This document shows positions 7,834-15,979 of a stretch of DNA of 64,000 nt, piece by piece. The notes under the pieces are model-generated. The model did no database searches. It was not told the origin of the DNA and was given only the letters and a program-made list of their open reading frames with translations. The stretch covers positions 22,554 through 86,553 of the forward strand of contig NZ_ASXG01000129.1 in the NCBI RefSeq assembly GCF_000411975.1, in the 5' to 3' direction. The DNA is from Amycolatopsis orientalis DSM 43388. Its GTDB lineage: Bacteria; Actinomycetota; Actinomycetes; Mycobacteriales; Pseudonocardiaceae. Each line of letters begins with the position of its first letter. The first letter of the stretch is position 1. The position numbers were made by a program, and so were the translations under genes.

Positions 7834-9042
7834 TCACCAGGTCACCGGCAGCTTGTGGACGCCGTAGATGTTCATGCCAGTACGGAGCGGCACCTCGTCC
7901 GGCGGGACCGCGAGGGCGAGCGTCGGGAAGCGGCGCAGCAGTCCGGCGAATCCCGCGCGCATTTCGATCCGGGCGAGCTGCTGGCCGAGGCATTGGTGCA
8001 CGCCGTGCCCGAACGACAAATGCGTGCGCGCTTTCCGCTCGACATCGAGAGCGTCGCCTTCGGGAAAATGCGCCGGATCGCGATTGGCGGCCAGCATGGA
8101 AACGAGCACTGTCGAGCCCTTGCTGATCTTTTCGCCGCCGAGTTCGAGGTCTTCGGACGCGTAACGGAACAGGACGTCGACCACCGTGAGATAACGCAGC
8201 AGTTCCTCGACCGCGCCGGGAATCAGGTCCGGGTCGGCGCGCAGCGCGGCCATCTGCTCCGGGTTCTCCAGCAGCGCGAAAGTGCCCAGCGCCAGCATGT
8301 TCGCGGTCGTTTCGTGCCCGGCGAGCAGCAGCAGGAAGCCGATCCCGACGAGTTCCTCGATGCTCAGGTCGTCGTCGCGGGCCAGGTCGGACAGGATGTC
8401 GGAGCCGGGATCCGCGCGCTTCTCGGCCGCCAGCTTCCCGAGATACGACGTGAGCGCCGTCCAGGCGGCCATCTTGTCCTCGACACTCTGGTCCCGGAGC
8501 ATCATCTGCGCGGAATTCTTCTGGAACGTCTCCCGGTCGGAATACGGGACCCCGAGCATTTCGCAAATCACCAGTGACGGAACCGGGAGAGCGAATTCCG
8601 TCACCAGATCGGCCGGCTTCGGGCATCCGGCGAGATGCTCCAGCTGGTGCCGCGCGATTTCGGTGATGTGCTCCTCGAGCCGTTTCATCCGGTTCACGGT
8701 GAACGCGCCGGTGAGCTTCCGGCGCAGCCGGGTGTGGTCCGGCGGGTCCATCGTGATGAACAAGCCGGGCACCTGCGGTGACGGATCGAACTCCTCCTGC
8801 GCCTCGGGCATGCTCGGCGTTTCGTAGGGCACGTGCACCGGGCCGAGGTCCTGGCGCGAGCTGAACCGCGGGTCGGCGAGCGCCTGGCGGACCGCGGCGT
8901 AGCCGGTGACCAGCCAGCCGTCGTGCCCGTCGGGGAACTTCAGCGGGCTCACCGGCCGGGTCTCCCGCAGCCGAGTGATGGCGGACGGCGGGGCGAACGG
9001 TCCTGCGTCGCGCTCGAGCGGCAGGCCGGGTGGGCGGGTCAT
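7834..9042 (-). CDS. Cytochrome P450
   Basis: A 402-residue bacterial class I P450. The I-helix AGHETT is at about 241-246, an ExxR (EELLR) at about 278, and the haem loop FGHGVHQCLG has its ligand at about C351. ATG 9042 has GAGGGG 8 bases upstream and is preferred to an in-frame start at 9081. No ferredoxin or ferredoxin reductase gene is nearby and no biosynthetic cluster surrounds it, so redox partners must be encoded elsewhere. The substrate is unknown. It probably shares its promoter region with the divergent thyA. Confidence 0.92.
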   Translation of the reverse strand: MTRPPGLPLERDAGPFAPPSAITRLRETRPVSPLKFPDGHDGWLVTGYAAVRQALADPRFSSRQDLGPVHVPYETPSMPEAQEEFDPSPQVPGLFITMDPPDHTRLRRKLTGAFTVNRMKRLEEHITEIARHQLEHLAGCPKPADLVTEFALPVPSLVICEMLGVPYSDRETFQKNSAQMMLRDQSVEDKMAAWTALTSYLGKLAAEKRADPGSDILSDLARDDDLSIEELVGIGFLLLLAGHETTANMLALGTFALLENPEQMAALRADPDLIPGAVEELLRYLTVVDVLFRYASEDLELGGEKISKGSTVLVSMLAANRDPAHFPEGDALDVERKARTHLSFGHGVHQCLGQQLARIEMRAGFAGLLRRFPTLALAVPPDEVPLRTGMNIYGVHKLPVTW

Positions 9043-9133
9043 CTGCGGATCCCCTCTCTGTGGTGGTGCGACCAGCGTCACCGCGGCGGCTGATATCCCG
9101 CTGACACGCCGCTGGCTCGACTACCATCCGGGC

Positions 9134-9931
9134 ATGCCGGATACGCAGTACGAAGACCTGCTTCAGCACGTGCTCGACACCGGGGCCGAGAAGGGCGACC
9201 GCACCGGTACGGGCACGCGGTCGATCTTCGGGCACCAGCTGCGCTATCGGCTGGCCGACGGATTCCCGCTGATCACCACCAAGAAAGTGCACTTCCGGTC
9301 CATCGCGTACGAACTGCTGTGGTTCCTGCGCGGCGACTCGAACGTCAACTGGCTGCGCGAGCACGGCGTCACGATCTGGGACGAGTGGGCGGCGGAGGAC
9401 GGCGACCTCGGCCCGGTGTACGGCGTGCAGTGGCGGTCCTGGCCGACGCCCGACGGCGGACACATCGACCAGATCAGCGAGGTTCTGCGCACTCTGCGGG
9501 AGAACCCGGATTCGCGGCGCATCATCGTGTCGGCGTGGAACGTCGGAGACATCCCGCGGATGGCGCTGCCGCCGTGCCACGCGTTCTTCCAGTTCTACGT
9601 CGCCGACGGCGAACTGTCCTGCCAGCTGTACCAGCGCAGCGCGGACCTGTTCCTCGGCGTCCCGTTCAACATCGCGAGCTACGCCCTGCTCACGCACATG
9701 ATCGCGGACCAGGTCGGCCTGCGCGTCGGCGATTTCATCTGGACCGGCGGGGATTGCCACATCTACGACAACCACGTCGAGCAGGTGCGCAAGCAGCTTT
9801 CCCGGGACGCGCGGCCGTTCCCGACGCTGAGCCTGAAGCCGGCGGAGAGCCTGTTCGACTACCGCTACGAGGACATTTCGCTGGAGGGCTACGACCCGCA
9901 CCCCGGCATCAAAGCTCCGGTGGCGGTGTGA
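9134..9931 (+). CDS. thyA: Thymidylate synthase
   Basis: A 265-residue ThyA that makes dTMP from dUMP using methylene-tetrahydrofolate. The catalytic cysteine sits in LPPCHAFFQFYV (C148). The folate and dUMP-binding segments are complete (RTGTGTRSIFG, DLGPVYGVQWR, QRSADLFLGVPFNIASYA). The length matches the E. coli enzyme. The frame is open further upstream, but ATG 9134 starts the family sequence. The stop TGA overlaps a possible GTG start of the dihydrofolate reductase gene, so this is a thyA-folA operon that recycles the dihydrofolate it produces. Confidence 0.97.
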   Translation: MPDTQYEDLLQHVLDTGAEKGDRTGTGTRSIFGHQLRYRLADGFPLITTKKVHFRSIAYELLWFLRGDSNVNWLREHGVTIWDEWAAEDGDLGPVYGVQWRSWPTPDGGHIDQISEVLRTLRENPDSRRIIVSAWNVGDIPRMALPPCHAFFQFYVADGELSCQLYQRSADLFLGVPFNIASYALLTHMIADQVGLRVGDFIWTGGDCHIYDNHVEQVRKQLSRDARPFPTLSLKPAESLFDYRYEDISLEGYDPHPGIKAPVAV

Positions 9932-9933
9932 GC

Positions 9934-10398
9934 ATGATCGGGCTCATCTGGGCGCAGGCGGCGAACGGCGTCATCGGCCGCGACAACGCCTTGCCGTGGC
10001 ACCTTCCGGAAGACATGAAGCACTTCCGCACCGTGACCGCGGGCGCGACGGTGCTGATGGGGCGGCGCACGTGGGAGTCGCTGCCGGAGCGCTTCCGGCC
10101 GCTTCCGGGACGGCGGAACCTGGTGGTGTCCCGCACGCCGCAGGAAGGCGCGGAGACGTTCCCCGACCTGGCGCAAGCGTTTGCGGCCGCGGACGGCGAC
10201 GTATGGGTGATGGGCGGCGCGCGGATTTACCAGGAGTCGCTGCCGTTCGCCGACCGGATCGAGGTGACCGAACTCCGCGAATCTTTCGAGGGCGACGTCT
10301 GCGCGCCGGAGATCGGCCGCGAACCGGACACCGTCGGCGAATGGCAGGAGTCGAAGAACGGGCTGCACTATCGGCACCTGAGCTGGGGGCCTAGCTGA
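9934..10398 (+). CDS. folA: Dihydrofolate reductase
   Basis: A 154-residue DHFR that reduces dihydrofolate with NADPH. ANGVIGRDNALPWHLPEDMKHF holds the substrate-binding acid at D27, and GRRTWESLP and WVMGGARIYQ are the cofactor-binding signatures. ATG 9934 lies 2 bases after the thyA stop. A GTG at 9928 that overlaps the stop would add two residues and is an equal alternative. It is coupled functionally and probably translationally to thyA. The 3' end overlaps the decayed LD-carboxypeptidase remnant by 8 bases. Confidence 0.96.
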   Translation: MIGLIWAQAANGVIGRDNALPWHLPEDMKHFRTVTAGATVLMGRRTWESLPERFRPLPGRRNLVVSRTPQEGAETFPDLAQAFAAADGDVWVMGGARIYQESLPFADRIEVTELRESFEGDVCAPEIGREPDTVGEWQESKNGLHYRHLSWGPS

Positions 10399-11026
10399 CC
10401 GCGGGCCCGACCGTGAGCGTGTCGCCGTCCAGCCGCGCGATCGGCCCGAGCGGGACCGACAGCGGGGAGTCGCCGTGCCCGATGTCGAGGCCCCCGAGCA
10501 CCGGGACGTCCAGTGCGCCGAGCCGGTCGCGCAGCACGTCGAGCACGGTCCAGCCGCGGTCGGGGTAGTCCTCGAACCCGAGAAACCGGCCGAGCGCGAC
10601 CCCGCGCACGCCGCGCAGCGAACCGGACCGCATGAGGTGCGTCAGCTGCCGGTCGACCTGGCCCAGCCCGATCGCGCGCGGGGCTTCGAGGAAAAGGATC
10701 GCGCCGTCGGGACTGGGCAGCCCGGCCCCGGATGAACCCGGTCACGGTGCCGAGATGGCCGCCGACCAGGTTCCCGCTGGCCGTGCCGGGAAACGAGACC
10801 GCGGCGATGCGCGAGTCCGGGTCCCGGTGCAGCGTCGTGGGTTCGGTTTCGAACAACAGCCGCCGGGACGATCCGGCGGAGCGCGCGGCGGCAAGGAAGC
10901 GTGGATCCCGGCGATCCGGCAGTGCCGCCACAGCGCGAGGTGCAGGTTGGTGATGTCGCTGAACCCTATGAGCGGCTTGGGATCCGCGCGCACGGCGGCG
11001 GAATCGATCCCGTCGGCGAGCCGCCG
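10391..11026 (-). pseudogene. Decayed LD-carboxypeptidase (peptidase S66)
   Basis: Remains of a muramoyltetrapeptide LD-carboxypeptidase spread over three frames. From the 5' side: DPKPLIGFSDITNLHLALWR in one frame (about 10930-11000), SFPGTASGNLVGGHLGTVTGF in a second (about 10740-10800), then GAILFLE through to the end in a third (10391 to about 10710). The roughly 100 N-terminal residues that should precede RRLADGIDS are gone, and that side runs into the repeat patch at 11027. At least two frameshifts plus the truncation make it non-functional as read. Confidence 0.8.
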
Positions 11027-11262
11027 TCGCTTACCGAGCCGAGGCTTCGTCGGCGGGACGGCGGCTGACCTGGTTGCGGGTCGGTGGGCCGAGGGGTTGG
11101 ACTGGCGTTGTGGGTTGGCTTGTTTGTCGGTTGCCGAGCCGAGGCTTCGTTGGCGGGACGGCGGCTGAACCGGCTCCGCGGATCGTTGCGGGCGGTGTTG
11201 GTCGGGCGGTGGCTTGGTTGTCGCTTACCGAGCCGAAGCTTCGCCGGAGCCCCGGCTGACCC
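11027..11262. repeat. Three imperfect copies of a unit of about 42 bases, spaced about 95-100 bases
   Basis: Copies at about 11027-11070, 11127-11170 and 11221-11262 share the core ccgagccgaggcttcg followed by gg(a/c)g...cggctga(c/a)c. The third copy contains the last codons and stop of the winged-helix gene that ends at 11225, so the other two look like duplications of that gene's 3' end. The filler between copies is also alike and T/G-rich. The patch abuts the truncated LD-carboxypeptidase. Confidence 0.7.
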
Positions 11263-12421
11263 GGCCGCGGACGATTGGCGGTACGTAACCGGTAGCGACC
11301 ACGTCCCCGTCGAACCACGCGGTCAGCCTCGCCGCTTCCTCCTCCAACGCCGCCGCGACAGCGCGCGGCACCGGTTCGATCGGCACGACCTCCACCGTCC
11401 CGTCCGGCTGCTGTGTCCAGGTCCCGACGATCCGCCCGTTCCACCACGCGGTCGGACCGGCGTTGCCCGCGCCGTCGAAAAGCTGCGGGCCGCGGTTGCC
11501 GAGGTAGAAGTCTCGGCGGCGCCAGCCCATGGTGGTCGGGTCGAGAGTGGGGAGCAGCGCGGCCCACCCCTCGTCGAGGCGGACTTCCTCCGCATCGTCG
11601 GGATGCAGCCACGCCGGGGTTCCGTCCTCCAACAGGGCGGGAGTCGCGCCGACGTCGTCCAGTGCCCGGCGGACCGCGGTTTTCGTCGCGCCGAGCCACC
11701 AGACCAGGTCGTCCTCGGTCCCCGGCCCGAACGACCACAGCCACCGGCGCACCAGTTCCCGGTAGCCCTCCCGTTCGTCGAGCACGCCCGGATCTTCGCC
11801 AAGCCACTGCTCCACCGCTGTCCACACTGGACGCGAGACCTGCCAGCGCCCAGCGTTGTCCCCGCGGACCACCGAACCGCTCGCCGCGAGCACGGAAACC
11901 ACGCGGGAGCCCGCCGGGGCGAGCACGGTGGGCCGTCCCTCGGCGGCGATCCGCGTGTTCAGTTCGGGGAGACGGGCGCGCAGCTGGGCGGTGGTCCCGG
12001 GTGCTTCGCGGATCGCTTCGAGTGCTTCCGCACATCGGCGGTCGACCCACGCTGGGCCGTCGTCGATTCCGGCCAGCTCGGCGTCTTTGGCCAGCCGCGC
12101 GGTCATCTGCCGGACCACGCGAGCGGAGGCGCTTCCCCTTGCCGCGGCGAGCAAATCGACCGGGAACGCGAAGGCGGTCCGCCGCATCGCCAACTGCCGC
12201 ACCACAGTCCGCCGGCCGAACAAAGCGTCCGAAATGGACGCTCGGTCGGCACGAGACCGCGCGTACGCGGACAGGTAGATGCTGCTGGCCTCAGTCGCGT
12301 GCAAACACGTGACCGCGCGGACGGCGGCCTCCACTCCGGGCGCGGCGGTCGCCAGCGCATGCCGCACCCCGATCCGGGCGCGTCGTTCGTCGTCGGTCAC
12401 CGTTCGCATGGTTTCGATCAT
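11225..12421 (-). CDS. Winged-helix DNA-binding domain protein (HTH_42 / AlkZ-like family)
   Basis: A 398-residue protein that matches the winged helix DNA-binding domain-containing family (PF06224), which includes the crosslink-unhooking glycosylase AlkZ. The N-terminal part has GVRHALATAAPGVEAAV and RRTAFAFPVDLL. The central W-rich region has LWSFGPGTEDDLVWWLG and the C-terminal part has FYLGNRGPQLFDGAGNAGPTAWWNGRIVGTW, all typical. Whether it keeps glycosylase activity cannot be judged; the family also has uncharacterised members. ATG 12421 is chosen, and ATG 12409 is possible. Its last residues (GEASAR) are the source of the downstream repeats. Confidence 0.8.
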   Translation of the reverse strand: MIETMRTVTDDERRARIGVRHALATAAPGVEAAVRAVTCLHATEASSIYLSAYARSRADRASISDALFGRRTVVRQLAMRRTAFAFPVDLLAAARGSASARVVRQMTARLAKDAELAGIDDGPAWVDRRCAEALEAIREAPGTTAQLRARLPELNTRIAAEGRPTVLAPAGSRVVSVLAASGSVVRGDNAGRWQVSRPVWTAVEQWLGEDPGVLDEREGYRELVRRWLWSFGPGTEDDLVWWLGATKTAVRRALDDVGATPALLEDGTPAWLHPDDAEEVRLDEGWAALLPTLDPTTMGWRRRDFYLGNRGPQLFDGAGNAGPTAWWNGRIVGTWTQQPDGTVEVVPIEPVPRAVAAALEEEAARLTAWFDGDVVATGYVPPIVRGRVSRGSGEASAR

Positions 12422-12515
12422 GCCGGACGTAGCGGTCACTTCCTGACCGCTACTGCTGCGAGCCTCGGTTCCAGCGCCGGAACGGGTTCGGCGCGGGAAT
12501 CGAGGAGTCGGAATC

Positions 12516-12962
12516 ATGGCAGTGCACGCCGTCGCCCACTTGAACTTCCGGGGTGAGGCCCGGGCAGCGCTCGAGTTTTACCGGTCGGTGTTCGGCGGGG
12601 AGAGCAGGATCGCCACGTACGGCGACTTCGGGATGCCCAAGGACGCTCCCGGCGCGGACCACGTGGTGTTCGGACAGGTCGTCGGCGAGAACGGGTTCCG
12701 GGTGATGGCATACGACGTCCCGGGCGGCACCGGTCCCGCGCCGGTCGGCGAAACCCAGCGGGAGAACGGGACGACGATCACCACGGAGAAGTTCTTCCTG
12801 TCCGTGGACGGCGATTCGGTCGGGGAAGTCGGCGAGTTCTGGAAGAGGCTGTCCGAGGACGCGACGGTCATCGAGCCGTTCGGCCCGTCGCGGTGGGCTC
12901 CGGGCTTCGGCATGCTCCGGGACCGCTTCGGCGTCACGTGGATCCTGCAGGTCGCCGCCTAG
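12516..12962 (+). CDS. VOC-family protein, PhnB-like
   Basis: A 148-residue single-domain member of the vicinal-oxygen-chelate superfamily. It starts with HLNFRGEARAALEFYRSVFGGE and ends with GMLRDRFGVTWILQV, both hallmarks of the PhnB/3-demethylubiquinone-methyltransferase-like group. Such proteins are usually orphan dimers with no proven reaction, so no function is assigned. ATG 12516 has GGAATC just before it. The gene stands alone, divergent from the winged-helix gene and followed by a strong hairpin. Confidence 0.85.
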   Translation: MAVHAVAHLNFRGEARAALEFYRSVFGGESRIATYGDFGMPKDAPGADHVVFGQVVGENGFRVMAYDVPGGTGPAPVGETQRENGTTITTEKFFLSVDGDSVGEVGEFWKRLSEDATVIEPFGPSRWAPGFGMLRDRFGVTWILQVAA

Positions 12963-12965
12963 CCT

Positions 12966-13007
12966 GCCGGTCTGCGGCCGGGAGTCCTGCGCCGGCCGCA
13001 GACCGGC
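12966..13007. terminator. Bidirectional terminator hairpin
   Basis: GCCGGTCTGCGGCCGG (12966-12981) pairs perfectly with CCGGCCGCAGACCGGC (12992-13007) around a 10-base loop. It fills the gap between the converging VOC gene (ends 12962) and flavin oxidase gene (ends 13010). Confidence 0.8.
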
Positions 13008-13009
13008 TC

Positions 13010-14440
13010 TCACGCCGGGCACGGCGAGAGACCCTGCTCGAACGCGAGCACCCCACTCGGGTCGTACTTCGCCGCTATCGCCCGGAGTGCTGGGAGGTTC
13101 ACCCCGTAGTACGCGGTGGGCCAGTCCTTCTGGTCGTCGTTGAGGTAGTTGACGTAAGCGCCGCCGGTGGCGAATTCGGCCAGCCGCGTCTGGACGTCGT
13201 TCACCTGGCGTTTCGCGGTCTCCCGGTCGACGTCCGGATCGGCGGAGAGGTAGACCTGCACGTCGCCGAAGACGCCGCGGTGGGCGAACGCGGTGTCGGT
13301 GGGACGGACGTCGGAGACCGCCGCGTCGAGCGGATTCACTTCCAGCGCGATCTTGGTCTCGCCGGTGACGAGCGCGCTCAACCGCGCCGGGTCGGCTTTC
13401 TTCGCCAGAACGCGGGAAGCGGCCATGAATCGGCGCCGCGCGAGGCTTCCGGACCAGAAATCCATCGCGCCCAGGTAGTCCGTCTCCTGGAGCCCGGTGA
13501 CGGTGCCCCTGACCCCGGCCCGGCGTTCCAGGTCGGCGATGAGTTCGCGGGCTTGGCGCTGCCCGCCGAGCAGGCAGCCGGGGACGCCTGCCGCCGGGTG
13601 CGGGCCGCCGAGCACCGAGATGTTCGACCAGAACTCCCGCGGCGCGGCGGTGATCCAGTCCTGCCAGGCCCCGTAGACGTCGGTGCCCGAACCTTCCGGG
13701 AAGTTCACCACGAACACGGTGACCCGCGGCGGCGCGGGCACGGTGGCGAAGGTGAACTCCGTGGTGATCCCGAAGTTGCCGCCGCCTCCGCCGGTGAGCG
13801 CCCAGCCGAGGTCCGAACCCGGGTCGGCCGAACGCACCCGGAAATCGCGGGGCGTCACCACTTTCGCTTCGGCCAGGTGGTCGCAGGTCAGTCCGTACTT
13901 CCGCATCAGGACGCCGATTCCGCCGCCGAGCGCGAGCCCGGCGATGCCCACCGAGCCGCAGGTGCCGCCCGGCAGCGCACGACCTTCGGCGGCGAGTGCG
14001 TGGTAGACGTCGATCAACCGCGTTCCGGCGCCGATGACCGCGGTGCCGTTCCGGCGTACCTCCACGCGGTTCATCAGCTTGAGGTCCGCGACCAATCCGT
14101 TGCCGGGCGTGGAATACGCGACGTAACTGTGCCCTCCGCTGCGGGCCGCGAACTTGACCTGGTTTTCCGCGGCGAACTCCAGACACCGCCGGACGTCGTC
14201 GGCGTCGACGCAGCGGGCGATCGCCGGCGGGCGGCGATCGTCGTAGAGAAGGTTGAACGGCGGGCGGATTTCCTCGTAACCGGCGTCGTTCCGCAGCAGC
14301 AGCGCGCCGTGCAGCCGTTTGCGCAGGGCGGCCCAGTCCGGGTCCTTTTCCGCAGCCTCCGCGACGGATCCGGTTCCGACCACGGCCGCCCCCGCCGCGA
14401 CCGCGGACAGCCGCAAAAGACGGCGACGGCTCAACGTCAT
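13010..14440 (-). CDS. Secreted FAD-linked oxidase, bicovalent (berberine-bridge type)
   Basis: A 476-residue flavoprotein oxidase. The N-terminus is a Tat signal (SRRRLLRLS, then a hydrophobic stretch to about 30). In the FAD-binding domain, RSGGHSY gives the histidyl attachment (H104) and GTCGSVGIAGLALGGGIG gives the cysteinyl attachment (C161), so the flavin is expected to be bound at two sites. The C-terminal BBE segment has YYGVNLPALRAIAAKYDP. Such enzymes oxidise sugars, alcohols or alkaloids and release hydrogen peroxide. ATG 14440 follows GGAGGGG. It is divergent from the MHS transporter/amidohydrolase operon and may belong to the same pathway. Confidence 0.9.
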   Translation of the reverse strand: MTLSRRRLLRLSAVAAGAAVVGTGSVAEAAEKDPDWAALRKRLHGALLLRNDAGYEEIRPPFNLLYDDRRPPAIARCVDADDVRRCLEFAAENQVKFAARSGGHSYVAYSTPGNGLVADLKLMNRVEVRRNGTAVIGAGTRLIDVYHALAAEGRALPGGTCGSVGIAGLALGGGIGVLMRKYGLTCDHLAEAKVVTPRDFRVRSADPGSDLGWALTGGGGGNFGITTEFTFATVPAPPRVTVFVVNFPEGSGTDVYGAWQDWITAAPREFWSNISVLGGPHPAAGVPGCLLGGQRQARELIADLERRAGVRGTVTGLQETDYLGAMDFWSGSLARRRFMAASRVLAKKADPARLSALVTGETKIALEVNPLDAAVSDVRPTDTAFAHRGVFGDVQVYLSADPDVDRETAKRQVNDVQTRLAEFATGGAYVNYLNDDQKDWPTAYYGVNLPALRAIAAKYDPSGVLAFEQGLSPCPA

Positions 14441-14566
14441 GGACGACCCCTCCACTGCTCCGCTGCCCGCGCGCACGGGAAGAAACCCGCCGGCCCGCCT
14501 CGAGCTTCCCCTTGTCCGACGCCGCCAGCATAGACTAATCTTTCCGAAATAGAAGACGTATCTACG

Positions 14567-14581
14567 GCATTTCGAAAATGC
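14567..14581. promoter_or_regulatory. Short palindrome between the oxidase and the transporter operon
   Basis: GCATTT (14567-14572) and AAATGC (14576-14581) flank CGA in the divergent intergenic region (14441-14650), which is distinctly A/T-rich for this genome. It is a candidate operator shared by the flavin oxidase and transporter genes. Confidence 0.4.
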
Positions 14582-14650
14582 GGGATTCGGGGGGACCGGG
14601 TCGAGGTCGACCGGCCTTGATCCACCATCGGATCAGGAGGTGCGGGCGGC

Positions 14651-15979
14651 ATGGACGGAAACCGCTCCGGCTCGGCCCCGGCGCACTCGGCGCGCCGGTC
14701 CGCGGTACTGGCTTCCAGTATCGGCACATTGCTCGAGTACTACGACTATTACCTGTTCGGCCTAGCCGCCGCCGTCGTGTTCCCGGCCGTGTTCTTCCCG
14801 TCCGCGGATCCGCTCACCGGGCAGCTGTCGTCGTTCGCCGCCTTCGCCGTCGGGTTCGTGCTCCGCCCGGTCGGCGGCATCGTGATCGGGCACCTCGCGG
14901 ACCGGTTCGGCCGCAAGAAGGCCTTGATCTTGACCATCGTGCTGATGGGGGTCGCCACGATTCTCATCGGCGTGCTGCCCGGCTACCGCCAGATCGGCGT
15001 CGCGGCCCCGATTCTGCTGGTCCTCCTGCGGCTGCTGCAGGGGTTTTCGACCGGCGGCGAAATGGGCGGCGCGATCTCGCTCGCCGTCGAGCACGCCCCG
15101 CCGCGCAAACGCGGTCTCTACGGTGCCTTGCTCCTCTCCGGAGCCGGCGTAGCGCTGCTGATTTCCTCCGGATTGATGGCGCTGTTCGCGATGCTTCCGG
15201 ACCGGGATTTCCTGGCCTGGGGCTGGCGGATCCCGTTCCTGCTGAGCGTGGTGCTGCTCATCGCCGGGTTGATCATCCGGATGCGAGTGGGCGAGACGCC
15301 GGACTTCGAACGTGCCCGCAAGAAGGACGCCGGTGCGCGCATTCCGTTGCTCGCGGTGCTGCGCCGTCCGCGCAATTTGATCTACGGTGTGCTGTTCGGT
15401 TTCGCCAACAGCATCGGCGGTTACGTCATCACCACCTACGGTGCGTCTTACGTCAAAAAAGATCTCGGCATGCCCGCGTCGGTGGCGCTCACCGCGACCA
15501 TGGTCGCCGCCGGCGCGCAGATCATTCTCGCCCCGACGTGGGGCGCGCTGTCCGACCGGATCGGCCGGAAGCCGGTGTTCCTCGGCGGCTGTATCGGGCT
15601 GGCCGTGGTGATCTTCCCGGTGTTCTGGTTGTTCGAGACGAAGAACCCGGTCCTCGTGGCGGTCGCGATGGTGCTGGGCTTCTCGGTGTTCGTGATGGCG
15701 ATGTCCGCGCTGTCCCAGACGATTCTGTCCGAACTGTTCGACACCCGGTCGCGGGTCACCGGCGTCAACCTGGGATATCAGCTCACCGCGGTGTTCGGCG
15801 GCGGGTTCGCGCCGTACCTCAGCGCGTGGCTGGTCGGCGCGACCGGCGCGGTGTGGGGCGTCGGCATCTACGTGATCGCCGGTTGTGCGCTCAGCGCGGT
15901 CGCGATGCTGCTGCTGCCCGAACGCGCCGGAAAACCGTTGCCGGAACCGGCCGCGGAACCGAAAGCCGCGACGGTATGA
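14651..15979 (+). CDS. MFS transporter, metabolite:H+ symporter (MHS) family
   Basis: A 442-residue secondary transporter with 12 predicted helices. The start (SSIGTLLEYYDYYLFG) and the loop signatures GHLADRFGRKKAL and GALSDRIGRKPV are typical of the MHS group that takes up citrate, ketoglutarate, proline, betaine or shikimate with protons. ATG 14651 follows AGGAGGTG. Its TGA overlaps the ATG of the dimethylformamidase-like gene, so uptake and hydrolysis are translationally coupled: the transporter probably imports that enzyme's substrate, a carboxylate or zwitterionic amide. Confidence 0.9.
   Translation: MDGNRSGSAPAHSARRSAVLASSIGTLLEYYDYYLFGLAAAVVFPAVFFPSADPLTGQLSSFAAFAVGFVLRPVGGIVIGHLADRFGRKKALILTIVLMGVATILIGVLPGYRQIGVAAPILLVLLRLLQGFSTGGEMGGAISLAVEHAPPRKRGLYGALLLSGAGVALLISSGLMALFAMLPDRDFLAWGWRIPFLLSVVLLIAGLIIRMRVGETPDFERARKKDAGARIPLLAVLRRPRNLIYGVLFGFANSIGGYVITTYGASYVKKDLGMPASVALTATMVAAGAQIILAPTWGALSDRIGRKPVFLGGCIGLAVVIFPVFWLFETKNPVLVAVAMVLGFSVFVMAMSALSQTILSELFDTRSRVTGVNLGYQLTAVFGGGFAPYLSAWLVGATGAVWGVGIYVIAGCALSAVAMLLLPERAGKPLPEPAAEPKAATV

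Noticed and set aside
7834..9042. P450 as part of a biosynthetic gene cluster
   Set aside because: Its neighbours are thyA/folA and regulators. No ferredoxin, synthase or tailoring genes are near.
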